From Candidatus Pantoea persica (GTDB lineage: Bacteria > Pseudomonadota > Gammaproteobacteria > Enterobacterales > Enterobacteriaceae): a DNA stretch of 64,000 nt. Both the position numbers and the translations under genes were made by a program. Under the pieces are notes generated by a model. It worked only from the letters and a program-made list of their open reading frames with translations. It did not search any database and was not told the origin of the DNA. The DNA lies in assembly GCF_013753875.1 (NCBI RefSeq), contig NZ_SMDS01000019.1:124001-188000 (forward strand), read 5' to 3'. Shown in pieces: positions 31,421 to 41,172 of this stretch; within the stretch, counting starts at the first letter, position 1; each line of letters begins with the position of its first letter.

Positions 31421-32154
31421 CCAAGCTGTAGCTCGGCATTCGCGAAGGCATGCTGGCCTACAGCCAGACCATCGCCGACAAGATTCGCGCCGCGGCGCTC
31501 GCCCGACTGCACGCCCGTCCGACGATGCCGGTGCCGGTGACCCTGAAAGCGGGTCCGCTGCTCAGCAGCGAGAAGCTGATCGCCATCGGCTCCTCCACCG
31601 GCGGTACCGAGGAGATCCGCCACGTGCTGCAGCCGCTGCCGCCCACCAGCCCGGCGCTGATGATCACTCAGCATATGCCGCCGGGCTTTACCAAATCGTT
31701 CGCCGAGCGTCTTAACAAGCTCTGTCAGATCACGGTGAAAGAGGGGGAAGACGGCGAGCGCATTCTGCCGGGACACGCCTATATCGCGCCGGGCGCGATG
31801 CATATGGAGCTGGGACGCAGCGGCGCCAACTACGTGGTGAAGCTCAACGAAGGGTCGCTGGTGAACCGTCATAAACCTTCGGTCGATGTGCTGTTCCGAT
31901 CGGTGGCGATCAATGCCAGGCGTAATGCCGTCGGAGTGATCCTCACCGGCATGGGCAACGACGGTGCGGCGGGCATGCTGGAGATACACCGCGCCGGCGC
32001 CTGGACCATCACCCAGAGCGAAGCGTCCTGTGTTGTAATTGGTATGCCACGCGAAGCCATCACCAGCAGCGGGGTGAGCGAAGTCGTGGATTTAGGCAAC
32101 ATCAGCCAGCATATGCTGGTAAAAATTAGCGCCGGACAGGCACTGCGAATTTAA
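31413..32154 (+). pseudogene. cheB: CheB methylesterase, receiver domain deleted
   Basis: CheB removes receptor methyl groups; its N-terminal receiver domain normally controls the esterase. Here the receiver is deleted and the sequence starts in the linker, where TAG at 31429-31431 replaces the conserved Gln of KPQLGIREGM. From EGMLAYSQ on, the frame runs clean to the TAA at 32154, with the catalytic serine in [13 protein letters not shown], the histidine in [13 protein letters not shown], and the aspartate in GMGNDGAAG. The catalytic domain could still fold if expressed from an internal start such as ATG 31450, but the pathway around it is dead. Confidence 0.9.
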
Positions 32155-32193
32155 CAGGCCCGTCCTGCCGGGCGAGATAACACAGGAGTAATT

Positions 32194-32582
32194 ATGGCTG
32201 ATAAAACATGCGCTTTTTGGTGGTGGACGACTTCAACACGATGCGTCGCATCGTGCGTAACCTGCTGAAATAGCTGGGCTTCAATAACGTCGAAGAGGCG
32301 GAAGATGGCGTGGACGCCCTCGCCAAGCTGAAAGCGGGCGGGTTCGACTTCGTTATCTCCGACTGGAATATGCTGAACATGGACGGCCTGCAACTGCTGC
32401 AGACCATCCGCGCCGACGGCACACTGAGCGAGCTGCCGGTGCTGATGGTGACCGCGGAAGCGAAGAAAGATAACATCATCGCGGCGGCGCAGGCCGGCGC
32501 CAGCGGCTATGTGGTGAAACCGTTCACCGCTGCCACGCTGGAAGAAAAATTAGGCAAGATCTTCGAAAAATTGGGTATGTAA
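32194..32582 (+). pseudogene. cheY: Chemotaxis response regulator CheY, frameshift plus TAG
   Basis: CheY-P binds the flagellar motor switch. ATG 32194 has CAGGAG upstream. One A is missing in MADKNMRF (AAAAAC to AAAAC), TAG at 32271-32273 sits in NLLK[13 protein letters not shown], and the proline of the phosphorylation loop (DWNMPNMDG) is leucine. The rest, including [20 protein letters not shown] and [16 protein letters not shown], is complete. Dead. Confidence 0.95.
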
Positions 32583-32588
32583 GGAGAT

Positions 32589-33233
32589 GTGATGAGCGAC
32601 CTTCCGAAACCAACTGAGGATGCCTCGGCACACGACATCATTGCTCGCATCGGCTCGCTGACGCGCATAGTGCGCGATAGCCTGCGCGAGCTGGGGCTAG
32701 ATAAGGCCATTGCCGATGCGGCTGAAGCCATTCCCGATGCCCGCGACCGTCTGGATTATGTGGTACAGATGACGGCCCAGGCTGCCGACCATGCGCTGAA
32801 CTGCGTCGAAGCGGCGCAGCCGCATCAGGATAAAATGGAAGCCGGGGCAACCCAGCTGAAAGGGCGTTGGGAGCAGTGGTTTGAAAAACCAATTGAACTG
32901 GCCGATGCGCGGGAGTTGGTGACAGATACGCGTGAATTCCTCGCCAACGTGCCTGAGCATACCGCCTTCACCAACAAGCAGCTGCTTGAAATCATGATGG
33001 CGCAGGATTTTCAGAACCTGACCGGTCAGGTCATCAAGCGCATGATGGACGTGATCCAGGAGATTGAACTTCAGCTGCTGATGGTGCTGCTGGAGAACAT
33101 GCCAGAAGTCAGCGCCGAGAAGCGTCAGGAGGGCACCAGCCTGCTGAATGGTCCGTAGATCCACGCCGATGTACCGGGCGTGGTGGCGAACTAGGATCAG
33201 GTGGATGACCTGCTGGATAGCTTAGGGTTTTAA
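32589..33233 (+). pseudogene. cheZ: CheY phosphatase CheZ, two TAG codons near the 3' end
   Basis: CheZ dephosphorylates CheY-P. The frame of 214 codons has exactly the E. coli length and no indel. TAG at 33156-33158 replaces the Gln of SLLNGPQ and TAG at 33192-33194 replaces the Gln of VVASQDQVDD. The catalytic region around [20 protein letters not shown] is intact, but the C-terminal CheY-binding peptide (DDLLDSLGF) lies beyond the stops. The start may be the GTG at 32589 or the ATG at 32592, 9 to 12 bp after cheY. Confidence 0.95.
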
Positions 33234-33408
33234 CCCTGCGCCTCTAGCCTGCAGGCTGGCGGCAATGTCATATAAGCGGCACCGCCAGCCAGCGGGGCCT
33301 CTCTGCATTTTTCCTCTCATCCGTCAAAGAACGCCTGTTTTCCCCGTCTTATCTTCGCTTTAACCAAAGCCAAATTATGCTCAGAATTCCTACCCACAGA
33401 GGTTTGTC

Positions 33409-34307
33409 GTGGCTGAAGAGAGCGACGAGGACAAAACAGAATTGCCCACACCCCACCGACTAGAAAAGGCGCGTGAGGAGGGGCAGATCCCGCGATCGCG
33501 CGAGCTGACCTCGGTGCTGATGCTGCTGGCGGGGCTGATGATCCTGTGGCTGGGCGGCTCACTGATGGCGCGCCGCTTCGCCGCGCAGGCCTGGACCGAG
33601 CTGTTCAAAGGCATCCTGAAGGCGGTGCTGGTGGGCAGCGTTGGCGGCTGGTACATCTGGTCGCACTCGCCGGAGATGCTGCGGCTGATCAGCTAGTCGC
33701 CCGCCAGCGCCCTGATGCACGGGCTGGAGATGATCGCCGCCTGCTGTGCGTTGGTGGTGCTCGGCCTGATCCCAATGGTGGGCTACGATGTCTTCTGGTA
33801 GCTCTACAGCTACTACAAAAAGCTGCGTATGTCGCGCCAGGAGATCCGCGACGAATTCAAACAGCAGGAGGGAGACCCGCACGTGAAGAGGCGCATCCGC
33901 CAGGCGATGCGCGCCGCCGCATGATGGCTGACATTCCCAAAGCCGACGTGATCGTCACTAACCCGACGCACTACTCGGTGGCGCTGCAGTACAACGAGAA
34001 AAAGATGAGCGCGCCGAAAGTGGTGGCGAAAGGGTCGGGCGAGGTGGCGCTGAAGATCCATGAAATCGCCGCCGAACACCGCATTCCGCTGTTGGAGGCG
34101 CCGCCGCTGACGCGCGCCCTCTGTCGGCACACCGAAATCGGCCAGCAGATCCCCGGCGCGCTCTACGCGGCGGTGGCGGAAGTGCTGGCATGGGTCTGGC
34201 AGCTGCGGCGCTGGAAGCGCAAAGGCGGCCTAATCCCGAACAAACCGAAAAATCTGCCGGTTCCGGCCGATATGGACTTTGCAGGAGAGAAGCTAAACGA
34301 TGGCTAA
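33409..34307 (+). pseudogene. flhB: Flagellar export gate protein FlhB, deleted with two TAG codons
   Basis: FlhB is the substrate-specificity switch of the flagellar type III secretion apparatus. GTG 33409 starts EESDEDKTELPTPHRLEKAR. About 80 to 110 residues of the membrane domain are missing before WTELFKGILKAVLVGSVGGW. TAG at 33694 precedes SPASALM and TAG at 33799 replaces the Gln of DVFYQIYSYYKKLRMSRQE. A frameshift lies near 33905. The autocleavage motif is kept (VTNPTHYSVALQY), as is the C-terminus, which overlaps flhA. Confidence 0.93.
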
Positions 34308-36434
34308 CCTGGCCGCAAAACTGCGGTTACCGAACAATCTGAAAGAGACACAGTGGCAGGTGCTTGCCGGTCCGGTGTTGATCATGATAATCCTGTCGAT
34401 GATGGTGCTGCCGCTGCCCGCCTTCATCCTCGATCTGCTGTTCACCTTTAATATCGCGCTATCGATCATGGTGCTGCTGGTGGCGATGTTCACCCAGCGC
34501 ACGCTGGAGTTCGCCGCCTTTCCCACCATCCTGCTCTTCTCTACGTTGCTGCGGCTGGCGCTGAACGTCGCCTCGACGCGTATTATCCTGATGGAGGGGC
34601 ATACCGGCTCCGGCACGGTTGGACGGGTGGTTGAGGCGTTCGGCCACTTCCTCGTCGGGGTCAACTTCGCTATCGGCATCGTGGTGTTCGTGATCCTCGT
34701 AGTGATCAACTTTATGGTGATCACTAAGGGCGCCGGGCGTATCGCCGAAGTCGGCGCGCGCTTCGTGCTCGACGGCATGCCCGGCAAGCAGATGGCGATC
34801 GACGCCGACCTCAACGCCGGGCTGATCGGCGAAGAGTAGGCGAAAAGCGTCGTACCGAAGTGACGCAAGAGGCGGACTTCTACGGCTCGATGGACGGCGC
34901 CAGTAAGTTCATGCGCAGCGACGCCATCGCTGGCATCCTGATTATGGTGATCAACGTGATCGGTGGCCTGCTGGTGGGCGTGGTGCAGCACGGCATGGAT
35001 ATCGGCCACGCAGGCAAGACCTATACGCTGCTGACCATCGGCGACAGGCTGGTGGCGCAGATCCCGGCGCTGGTGATCTCCACCGCGGCGGGCGTGATCG
35101 TTACGCGCGTCGGTACCGATCAGGACGTCGGCGAGCAGATGATGGGCCAGCTGTTTAAAAAACCGCGCGTGATGCTGCTGAGCGCTGGCGTGCTCGCCCT
35201 GGTGCCCGGCATGCCAAACTTCGTGTTTCTGATGTTTACCGGCGCGTTGCTGGGGCTCGCTTGGTGGATGCGCGGCCGCAAAATGGAGGCGAAGAAAAAG
35301 CCGGAGGCCGCCAGCGGCACCATCGCCCGACCCGCCGACGCCTCCTGGACCGACGTCCACCTGGAGGACACGCTCGGTATGGAGGTAGGCTATCGCTTGA
35401 TTCCGATGGTGGACAATACCCAGAACGGCGAGCTGCTGGGGCGCATCCGCAGCATCCGTAAAAAGGTGGCGCAGGATGTCGGCTTTCTGCCGCCGGTGGT
35501 GCATATCCGCGACAACATGGAGCTGCCGCCCGCGCGCTACCGCATCCTGATGAAAGGGGTGGAGATCGGCAACGGTGACGCCTATCCAGGGCGCTGGATG
35601 GCGATTAATCCCGGCACGGCGGCGGGCACGCTGCCGAGCGAGGCGACCATCAATCCGTCCTTCGGACTGGCGGCAATCTGGATCGACAGCGCGCCGAAAG
35701 AGCAGGCGCAGATCCAGGGCTTTACCGTGGTGGCGACCCACCTTAACCACCTAATCGGCCAGTACGCCAGCGAGCTGTTCGGTCGTCAGGAGGCGCAGCA
35801 GCTGCTGGATCGCGTCAGCCAGGAGATGCCGAAGCTGACGGAAGATCTGGTGCCGGGCGTCATTACCCTGACCATGCTGCACAAGGTGCTGCAGAACCTG
35901 CTGACCGAGCGCGTCTCGATTCGCGATATGCGCACCATTATCGAAACGCTGGTGGAGCATGCGCAGGTGCAGAGCGATCCGCAGGAGTTGACCAGCGTAG
36001 TGCGCGTGGCCTTGGGCCGCGCCATCGCGCAGCAGTGGTTCCCCGGCAACGGCGAAGTTCAGGTTATCGGCCTCGATACCACGCTGGAGTGTCTGCTGCT
36101 GCAGGCGCTGCCGCCGGTACTGCTGGTCAACTATCCGCTGCGCGCGCCGCCGGGCGTCACCGGCGCGGTGACGCTGATTAACTGGCATTACCAGCTGACC
36201 GGCACGGATCTGTCCGGTTTGCAGGTGAAGCTGTGCGGCGCCCAGCGCTGCGCTGAGCTGGAGGGCGGCAGCGGAACTACGCACGCGCTGGCACATCTCG
36301 ACGCGGGCGAAATGCTCTATATGGTGTTTGGCGTGGCGGGCAGGGGGGCATTGCCACCGGGTCTGCGGGTGCTGAGCAGCGACGTGATGGTGAACTACCA
36401 GAATTTAAAAACCCCGCCGCCGCGGGGTTTTTGA
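34300..36434 (+). pseudogene. flhA: FlhA export gate protein, TAG-split and fused in frame to FlhE
   Basis: FlhA is the large integral-membrane gate of flagellar export; FlhE is a small periplasmic protein. The first 179 codons are clean, then TAG at 34837-34839 interrupts IGEE-x-AKSRRTEVTQ. From there the frame is open for over 520 codons. A five-residue gap lies at FTVVATHLNH. After LQALPPVLLVNYPLRAPP (about 36110-36150) the FlhA C-terminus ends and the frame continues as FlhE from VTLINWHYQLTGTDLSGLQV to LRVLSSDVMVNYQ. Thus the FlhA C-terminus and FlhE signal peptide are deleted. The last codons run into the terminator. Confidence 0.92.
36409..36434 (+). terminator. Terminator at the end of the flagellar cluster
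   Basis: Stem AACCCCGC/GCGGGGTT followed by T's. The flhA-flhE fusion frame reads through it and stops at its end, which indicates that the original flhE stop has been lost. Confidence 0.85.
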
Positions 36435-36443
36435 TTTGATCAG

Positions 36444-36552
36444 GTGCGGGTAGTCTGGGCCGAAGAGCAAAGCGTCCCGCGTCAGGGACGCCGCGGGACG
36501 AGCGCGCAGGGATGCCTTGAGCGACTTTGCGATCGGACCAGACTACCCGCAC
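36444..36552. repeat. MITE-like element B, 109 bp with 15-bp perfect inverted ends
   Basis: GTGCGGGTAGTCTGG at 36444-36458 is the exact reverse complement of 36538-36552. On the reverse strand it aligns with the element at 55345-55530: both have (G)TCCGATCGCAA near one end, CGCGCTCG(T/G)CCCGCG after it, and CGCGGGACGCTTTGCT(C/T)TTCG toward the other end. The central part of about 75 bp present in the 55-kb copy is absent here. It lies between the flhE terminator and the argS 3' end and codes for nothing. Confidence 0.85.
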
Positions 36553-36597
36553 AGTTAACATTTGCGTGCACTTCAAGCCTCGGCGGAGTTTTGTTTG

Positions 36598-38337
36598 TTA
36601 CATACGCTCGACGGTTTTGATACCCAGCGTATCCAGACCCTGCTTCAGGGTTTTCGCCGTCAGCGCCGCCAGCTGCAGGCGGCTCTGGCGCGTTGCCTCA
36701 TCGTCCGCGCTGAGAATCGGGCAGTGTTCGTAGAAGCCGGAGAAGAGGCCCGCCAGGTCGTAGAGATAGGCGCACATCACGTGCGGCGTACCGTCGCGCG
36801 CCACCTGTGTGATGGTCTCCTCAAACTGCAGCAGGCGCGTCGCCAGCTGCGCTTCGCGATCCTCGGCGATGGTCAGCGGCGCATCCAGCGCATCCAGCGC
36901 GTCGATCGCAACGCCCGATTTGCGAAACACCGACAGCACACGCGTGTAGGCATACTGCATATAGGGCGCGGTGTTGCCCTCGAACGCCAGCATATTGTCC
37001 CAGTCGAAGATATAGTCGGTGGTGCGGCTTTTCGACAGGTCGGCATATTTCACCGCGCCGATGCCGACCACTTCCGCCAGCTGCTGCAGCTCCGCTTCAC
37101 TCATCTCCGGGGTCTTTTCGCGCACCAGCGTCAGCGCGCGATCGTGCGCCTCTTCCAGCAGGTCGGCCAGCTTGATGGTGCCGCCGCTGCGGGTTTTGAA
37201 CGGACGGCCATCTTTACCCAGCATCATGCCAAAGGCGTGGTGCTCCAGCGGCACCGATTCCGGCACGTAGCCCGCCTTACGTACAATGAGCCACGCCTGC
37301 TGCAGATGCTGATGCTGGCGTGAATCGATGTAGTAGAGCACGCGGTCAGCATGTAGCGTTTCGTAGCGGTATTTGGCGCAGGCGATATCGGTGGTGGTGT
37401 AGAGGTAGCCGCCATCCTTTTTCTGGATGATGACGCCCATCGGCTCGCCTTCTTTGTTCTGGAACTCGTCGAGGAACACCACGGTCGCGCCTTCGCTGGT
37501 GACCGCCAGCCCTTTGGCGCGCAGATCGGCGACAATGCCTGGCAGCATGTCATTATAGAGGCTCTCGCCCATCACGTCCTTGCGCGTCAGCGTCACGTTG
37601 AGACGGTCATAGATCAGCTGGTTCTGGCTCATGGTGATGTCCACCAGCTTCTTCCACATGGCGCGGCAGTATTCGTCGCCGCCCTGCAGCTTCACCACGT
37701 AGGCGCGCGCGCGCTCGGCGAAGGCTTCGTCCTCATCGTAGGTGCGTTTGGCTTCGCGATAGAAGGCTTCCAGATCGGCCAGCACAATCTCTTCGTGATG
37801 CTCGTTTTGCTGCTTTTCCAGATAGGCGATCAGCATGCCGAACTGCGTGCCCCAGTCGCCGACGTGATTGGCGCGGATCACGTTGTGGCCGAGAAACTCC
37901 AGCGTGCGCACGGCCGCGTCACCGATGATGGCGGAGCGCACGTGGCCGACGTGCATCTCTTTGGCGACGTTCGGCGCCGAGTAGTCGACAACGATGGTTT
38001 GCGGCTCAACGGCGGCTACGCTCAGGCGCGGCTGCGTCAGCGCCTGCTTTGCCTGGTCGGCGAGCCAGCTGCGGTCGAGAAAAATATTGATAAAGCCCGG
38101 TCCGGCGATCTCCACTTTGCTGGCGATGCCGTTCAGGTCAAGATGCTGGATGACGATGTCGGCCAGCTGGCGCGGCGCCTGACCCAGTTTTTTCGCCACG
38201 GCCATGATGCCGTTCGCCTGGTAATCGCCAAACTGCGCTTTGGCGGACTGACGAACCTGGGGTTCACAGTCGGCCGGCGCACCGGCTAGAATCATCGCCT
38301 GACTGACTTTTTCGGAAAGAAGAGCTTGAATATTCAC
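36598..38337 (-). CDS. argS: Arginyl-tRNA synthetase
   Basis: Class I synthetase that charges tRNA-Arg; essential. The protein has 579 residues from GTG 38337 (E. coli 577); the frame is open for 13 more codons upstream, but [14 protein letters not shown] is the conserved start and AAGG precedes the GTG. The HIGH signature is HVGH in [15 protein letters not shown], as in bacterial ArgRS, and ArgRS naturally lacks a canonical KMSK. The C-terminal anticodon domain ends [16 protein letters not shown]. No lesions. Confidence 0.96.
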   Translation of the reverse strand: MNIQALLSEKVSQAMILAGAPADCEPQVRQSAKAQFGDYQANGIMAVAKKLGQAPRQLADIVIQHLDLNGIASKVEIAGPGFINIFLDRSWLADQAKQALTQPRLSVAAVEPQTIVVDYSAPNVAKEMHVGHVRSAIIGDAAVRTLEFLGHNVIRANHVGDWGTQFGMLIAYLEKQQNEHHEEIVLADLEAFYREAKRTYDEDEAFAERARAYVVKLQGGDEYCRAMWKKLVDITMSQNQLIYDRLNVTLTRKDVMGESLYNDMLPGIVADLRAKGLAVTSEGATVVFLDEFQNKEGEPMGVIIQKKDGGYLYTTTDIACAKYRYETLHADRVLYYIDSRQHQHLQQAWLIVRKAGYVPESVPLEHHAFGMMLGKDGRPFKTRSGGTIKLADLLEEAHDRALTLVREKTPEMSEAELQQLAEVVGIGAVKYADLSKSRTTDYIFDWDNMLAFEGNTAPYMQYAYTRVLSVFRKSGVAIDALDALDAPLTIAEDREAQLATRLLQFEETITQVARDGTPHVMCAYLYDLAGLFSGFYEHCPILSADDEATRQSRLQLAALTAKTLKQGLDTLGIKTVERM

Positions 38338-38630
38338 CGCGTTACCTTCATCCGCAGAAAGGCTCGTCTGCCACACAGCGAGCCGTAGTCTTCATTCTGC
38401 CAACGTGCCTGGAGAGCGTGCAGAATGGAAAAAAGAGGAGGGGAAGTATACGTGATATGTCGCGCTGCGTCAGCAGTCGCCGCACAGGCAAAGCGGGGAA
38501 ACAGCGAGCAGCGACGGCGCAGATGACGGCGGGGATTTTTAACGCTTTTGTCTTCACGCACTTTCCAGTGGCGTGAAATGGCAAATCCCATCAAGGCGAT
38601 CAGGACAGCGACAACAATGAGCATGAACAT
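38334..38630 (-). CDS. Possible small membrane protein upstream of argS
   Basis: A 98-codon frame starts at ATG 38630 with AAGGA nine bases upstream and overlaps the argS start by four bases. Residues 1-18 form one hydrophobic helix ([18 protein letters not shown]) followed by basic residues, as in many small membrane proteins. The second half is arginine- and cysteine-rich without clear pattern and may be junk after an older stop. I do not recognise a family. It could equally be a decayed fragment. Confidence 0.35.
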   Translation of the reverse strand: MFMLIVVAVLIALMGFAISRHWKVREDKSVKNPRRHLRRRCSLFPRFACAATADAARHITYTSPPLFSILHALQARWQNEDYGSLCGRRAFLRMKVTR

Positions 38631-38938
38631 AAAGCCATTCCTTGTAGAGGTGTTAGGTCAAATTTATAAGAAAGGCGGAGGGGCTGCAATTGTTTGGCTG
38701 TCAAATAAGAGTTATCTCATTGTATTAATTAACTTTAATTTAATCAGGAGTTTAAGGCACTTTCATCCAGTAATGGCTGGACCTGAAGAGAGGATAAGTC
38801 CGAATTAAAAGAGTCTGTTAAATGCTTTTTCGGCAAAATAGCGGGAAAATCGGATGATTCCTGTAATTTTGTCGCGCCGAATACAGAGCTGGCGCGACTT
38901 TTTACTGATAAAAAACCTAAACAAAATAGAGGGATTTT
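38631..38938. other. AT-richer interval upstream of yecM remnant
   Basis: About 308 bp with lower GC than the surroundings, including TTAATTAACTTTAATTTAAT. No convincing gene, RNA or repeat is seen. It holds the promoters of the two flanking, divergent genes. Confidence 0.45.
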
Positions 38939-39497
38939 ATGGCTTCAAACTCAAATTTTCCACTGGAATTGCACGATTTAGAGGCGGATCTGGCGCGCTT
39001 TAGCCTGTCACTGCAATAATTTGCCGATCGGCTCGGATTAAACTTAGCGGAACTGGAGGCTGACCATATCACGCTGCGCTGTGACCAGAACAGCACCGCC
39101 GAGCGCTGGCAGCAGGGGCTGCTGAAAATAGGCACCCAGTTCTCCGAAGCGATGATCAATGGTCGGCCTGTTTGCCTGTTCAAACTGCGTCAGCCTTTAA
39201 GCGTGAACGGCTGGCAGCTGGATGTCGTTGAGCTGCCCTGGCCCGGAGAAAAGCGCTATCAGCATGAGTGATTCGAGCACGTGGAAATCGTGCTGCGCGG
39301 CGACCATGAAACGCTGGGAATGCGTGCGATGGCGCTGAATGGCGACGAGGCGCTGACCCAGCAGGGCATCTCTTTTAAGACCAGTTCGCCGCAAGGTGAA
39401 AATGAGCGCCTGCCCAATCCCACCCTGGCGGTGACCGACGGCCAGACCACCATTAAATTTTACCCCTGGCGGTTGGAGGAGATCGTCGCCAGCGAGG
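38939..39497 (+). pseudogene. yecM: YecM (VOC-superfamily protein), two stops, 3' end deleted
   Basis: YecM is a conserved cytoplasmic protein of about 190 residues with a vicinal-oxygen-chelate fold and no assigned reaction. ATG 38939 opens the frame; a TAA interrupts it at about codon 27 (SLQ*FADRLGLN), and a TGA replaces the glycine of HEGWEHIEIV. Between them, EADHITLRCDQNSTAERWQQ and INGRPVCLFKLRQPL are clear, and the end PNPTLAVTDGQTTIKFYPW is well kept. At EEIVASEA it runs into the 3' part of a convergent PLP-enzyme gene, so the true end is lost. Confidence 0.85.
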
Positions 39498-40171
39498 CGC
39501 CCAGACCGGCGATATTGAAGCTTTTGGAGGGGGAGATCAGCGTAATGCTGCGCTGCGCCGCATCCTCGCTCAGGCTGGCGAAGGGGATATGCCTGACGCC
39601 CGGCTCCAGCAGCAGATCGCAGTGGATTTCATCTGAGCAGACAATCAGATCGTGGCGGCGGGCGAACGTCAGCTGCGCCTCCAGCTCGTCGCGGCGGTAG
39701 ACCATGCCGCCGGATTTTTGCGGGTTGCACAGCAGCAGCAGCCGCCGCTCTTTGCCGTTGAGCTGCGCCTCGGCCCCGCTGAGGTCGAGCATCCAGCGTC
39801 GCCGCGCCGCGAAAGGGCGGATAGATGGGCGAGGGGCAGATTGAGCGCTCGTCAAAACGGATGAACGCGCGTATCGTCAGGTTCAGCCCACTGACCACGC
39901 TAGGCAGCACCACTATCCACTCCGGCTCTACTTTCCACTGGTAGCGCTGTTCGAAGCGCGCGATGGCCGCCTCGATCAACCCGCCCGGACCCGCGCCATA
40001 GCCGAAAACGCTATGTTAGGCGCAGCGTTTAACGGCCTCAATCACGCACTCCGGCGAGCGAAAATCGGTGTCCGCCACCCACAGCGGAAGCACATCTCGG
40101 TCACCATATTTGTTCCATTTGAGACTATCGCTGTGACGCCGGTCTATCCGTTGGTCAAAATTAAATGCCAT
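39498..40171 (-). pseudogene. MalY/PatB-type PLP-dependent C-S lyase, truncated
   Basis: A fold-type I PLP enzyme (cystathionine beta-lyase/aminotransferase family). ATG 40171 starts MAFNFDQRIDRRHSDSLKW, then LPLWVADTDFRSPECVIEAV; TAA follows in RCA*HSVFGYG. Next come QWKVEPEWIVVLPSVVSGLN, indels near 39850 and 39760, NPQKSGGMVYRRDELEAQL, SDEIHCDLLLEPG and the PLP-lysine region SPSKSFNIAGLGASLA, where it stops at the yecM junction. The C-terminal domain (over 130 residues) is deleted. The E. coli chromosome has no malY here, so it is an accessory gene. Confidence 0.8.
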
Positions 40172-40255
40172 GTTCTGTTTTCCACGTAAACTGGTCTTTA
40201 GCGTCAGACTAACTGATAGCCCTGTGTCGAGCCGGATGTCATGAAAGGAGGAGAA

Positions 40256-41008
40256 ATGTCCACACTGGAAATTTGCTGCTACGGCGTGGATTGCGCATTG
40301 ACCGCACAGCAGGCCGGCGCCGATCGCGTAGAGCTGTGCACGGCGCCGCGTGAAGGCGGCCTGACCCCCTCCGCGGGCGCGCTGGAGGCTGCAATGCGCG
40401 AAATCGCCATTCCGGTCCATCCCATCGTTCGGCCGCGCGGCGGCGATTTCTGCTATACCGCGCGCGAGTTCGACATCATGAAATCGGACGTGGCGAGAAT
40501 CCGCGAGATGGGCTTTCCCGGGCTGGTCATCGGCATGCTGGATGAGGAGGCGCATATCGATCGCGCCCGCATGCGGCAGATCATGGCGCTGTGCGACGGT
40601 GTGCAGGTGACCTTTCACCGCGCTTTCGATCTGTGCCACAGCCCGAACCGCGCGCTGGAGGAGCTGACCGCGCTGGGCGTGGCGCGCATCCTTACTTCCG
40701 GCCAGCAGCAGAGCGCTGAAAACGGAATTGCGTTATTAAAGGAACTTAATGAACAGAGCGAAGGTCCAATTATTATGGCCGGCGCAGGGGTGCGAGTTAG
40801 CAACCTGCAAAAGTTTTTCGACAGCGGCCTCAGAGAGGTTCACAGCTCCGCCAGCCGCCTCGTTACGTCGCCGATGCGCTACCGTAAAGCCGGCGTGTCC
40901 ATGTGTTCCGATGCTGAAATAGACGAATTCAGACGTTACTGCGTCGACAGTGACATGGTGGAAGCCATGAAAAGCGTGATGCAGCTTAACAGCGTCCGGG
41001 TCGCCTGA
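40256..41008 (+). CDS. cutC: CutC family protein
   Basis: A TIM-barrel cytoplasmic protein long linked to copper homeostasis, although its direct role in copper is disputed. The protein has 250 residues (E. coli 248). AAGGAGG precedes ATG 40256; an ATG 15 bp upstream lies before the ribosome site and is not favoured. Signatures are [44 protein letters not shown] and [10 protein letters not shown]. Intact, followed by a terminator. Confidence 0.95.
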   Translation: MSTLEICCYGVDCALTAQQAGADRVELCTAPREGGLTPSAGALEAAMREIAIPVHPIVRPRGGDFCYTAREFDIMKSDVARIREMGFPGLVIGMLDEEAHIDRARMRQIMALCDGVQVTFHRAFDLCHSPNRALEELTALGVARILTSGQQQSAENGIALLKELNEQSEGPIIMAGAGVRVSNLQKFFDSGLREVHSSASRLVTSPMRYRKAGVSMCSDAEIDEFRRYCVDSDMVEAMKSVMQLNSVRVA

Positions 41009-41066
41009 ATCACCCAAGATTTTGCCGCACAGCACGCCTCAAAACGTGATGTTTGCAAGTACCAAA

Positions 41067-41096
41067 CCCCAGCCACCTTGCTGGGGTATTTTTTGT
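41067..41096 (+). terminator. Terminator after cutC
   Basis: Stem CCCCAGC/GCTGGGG with a six-base loop followed by TATTTTTT. Confidence 0.9.
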
Positions 41097-41172
41097 CCTT
41101 TATTCAGCGGGCCGCGCCGGATGACGCAAATAGCGTTACACTCAGGTGATTGAGATCTCTGGAAGTTACATC

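Noticed and set aside
34293-35750. Long open frame (485 codons) on the minus strand of flhA
   Set aside because: It is antisense to clear FlhA sequence, has no recognisable domain and shows arginine/histidine-rich composition typical of shadow frames in GC-rich genes.
38548-38808. Plus-strand 86-codon frame upstream of yecM
   Set aside because: No ribosome site or family similarity; it overlaps the promoter interval and the opposite-strand small frame.
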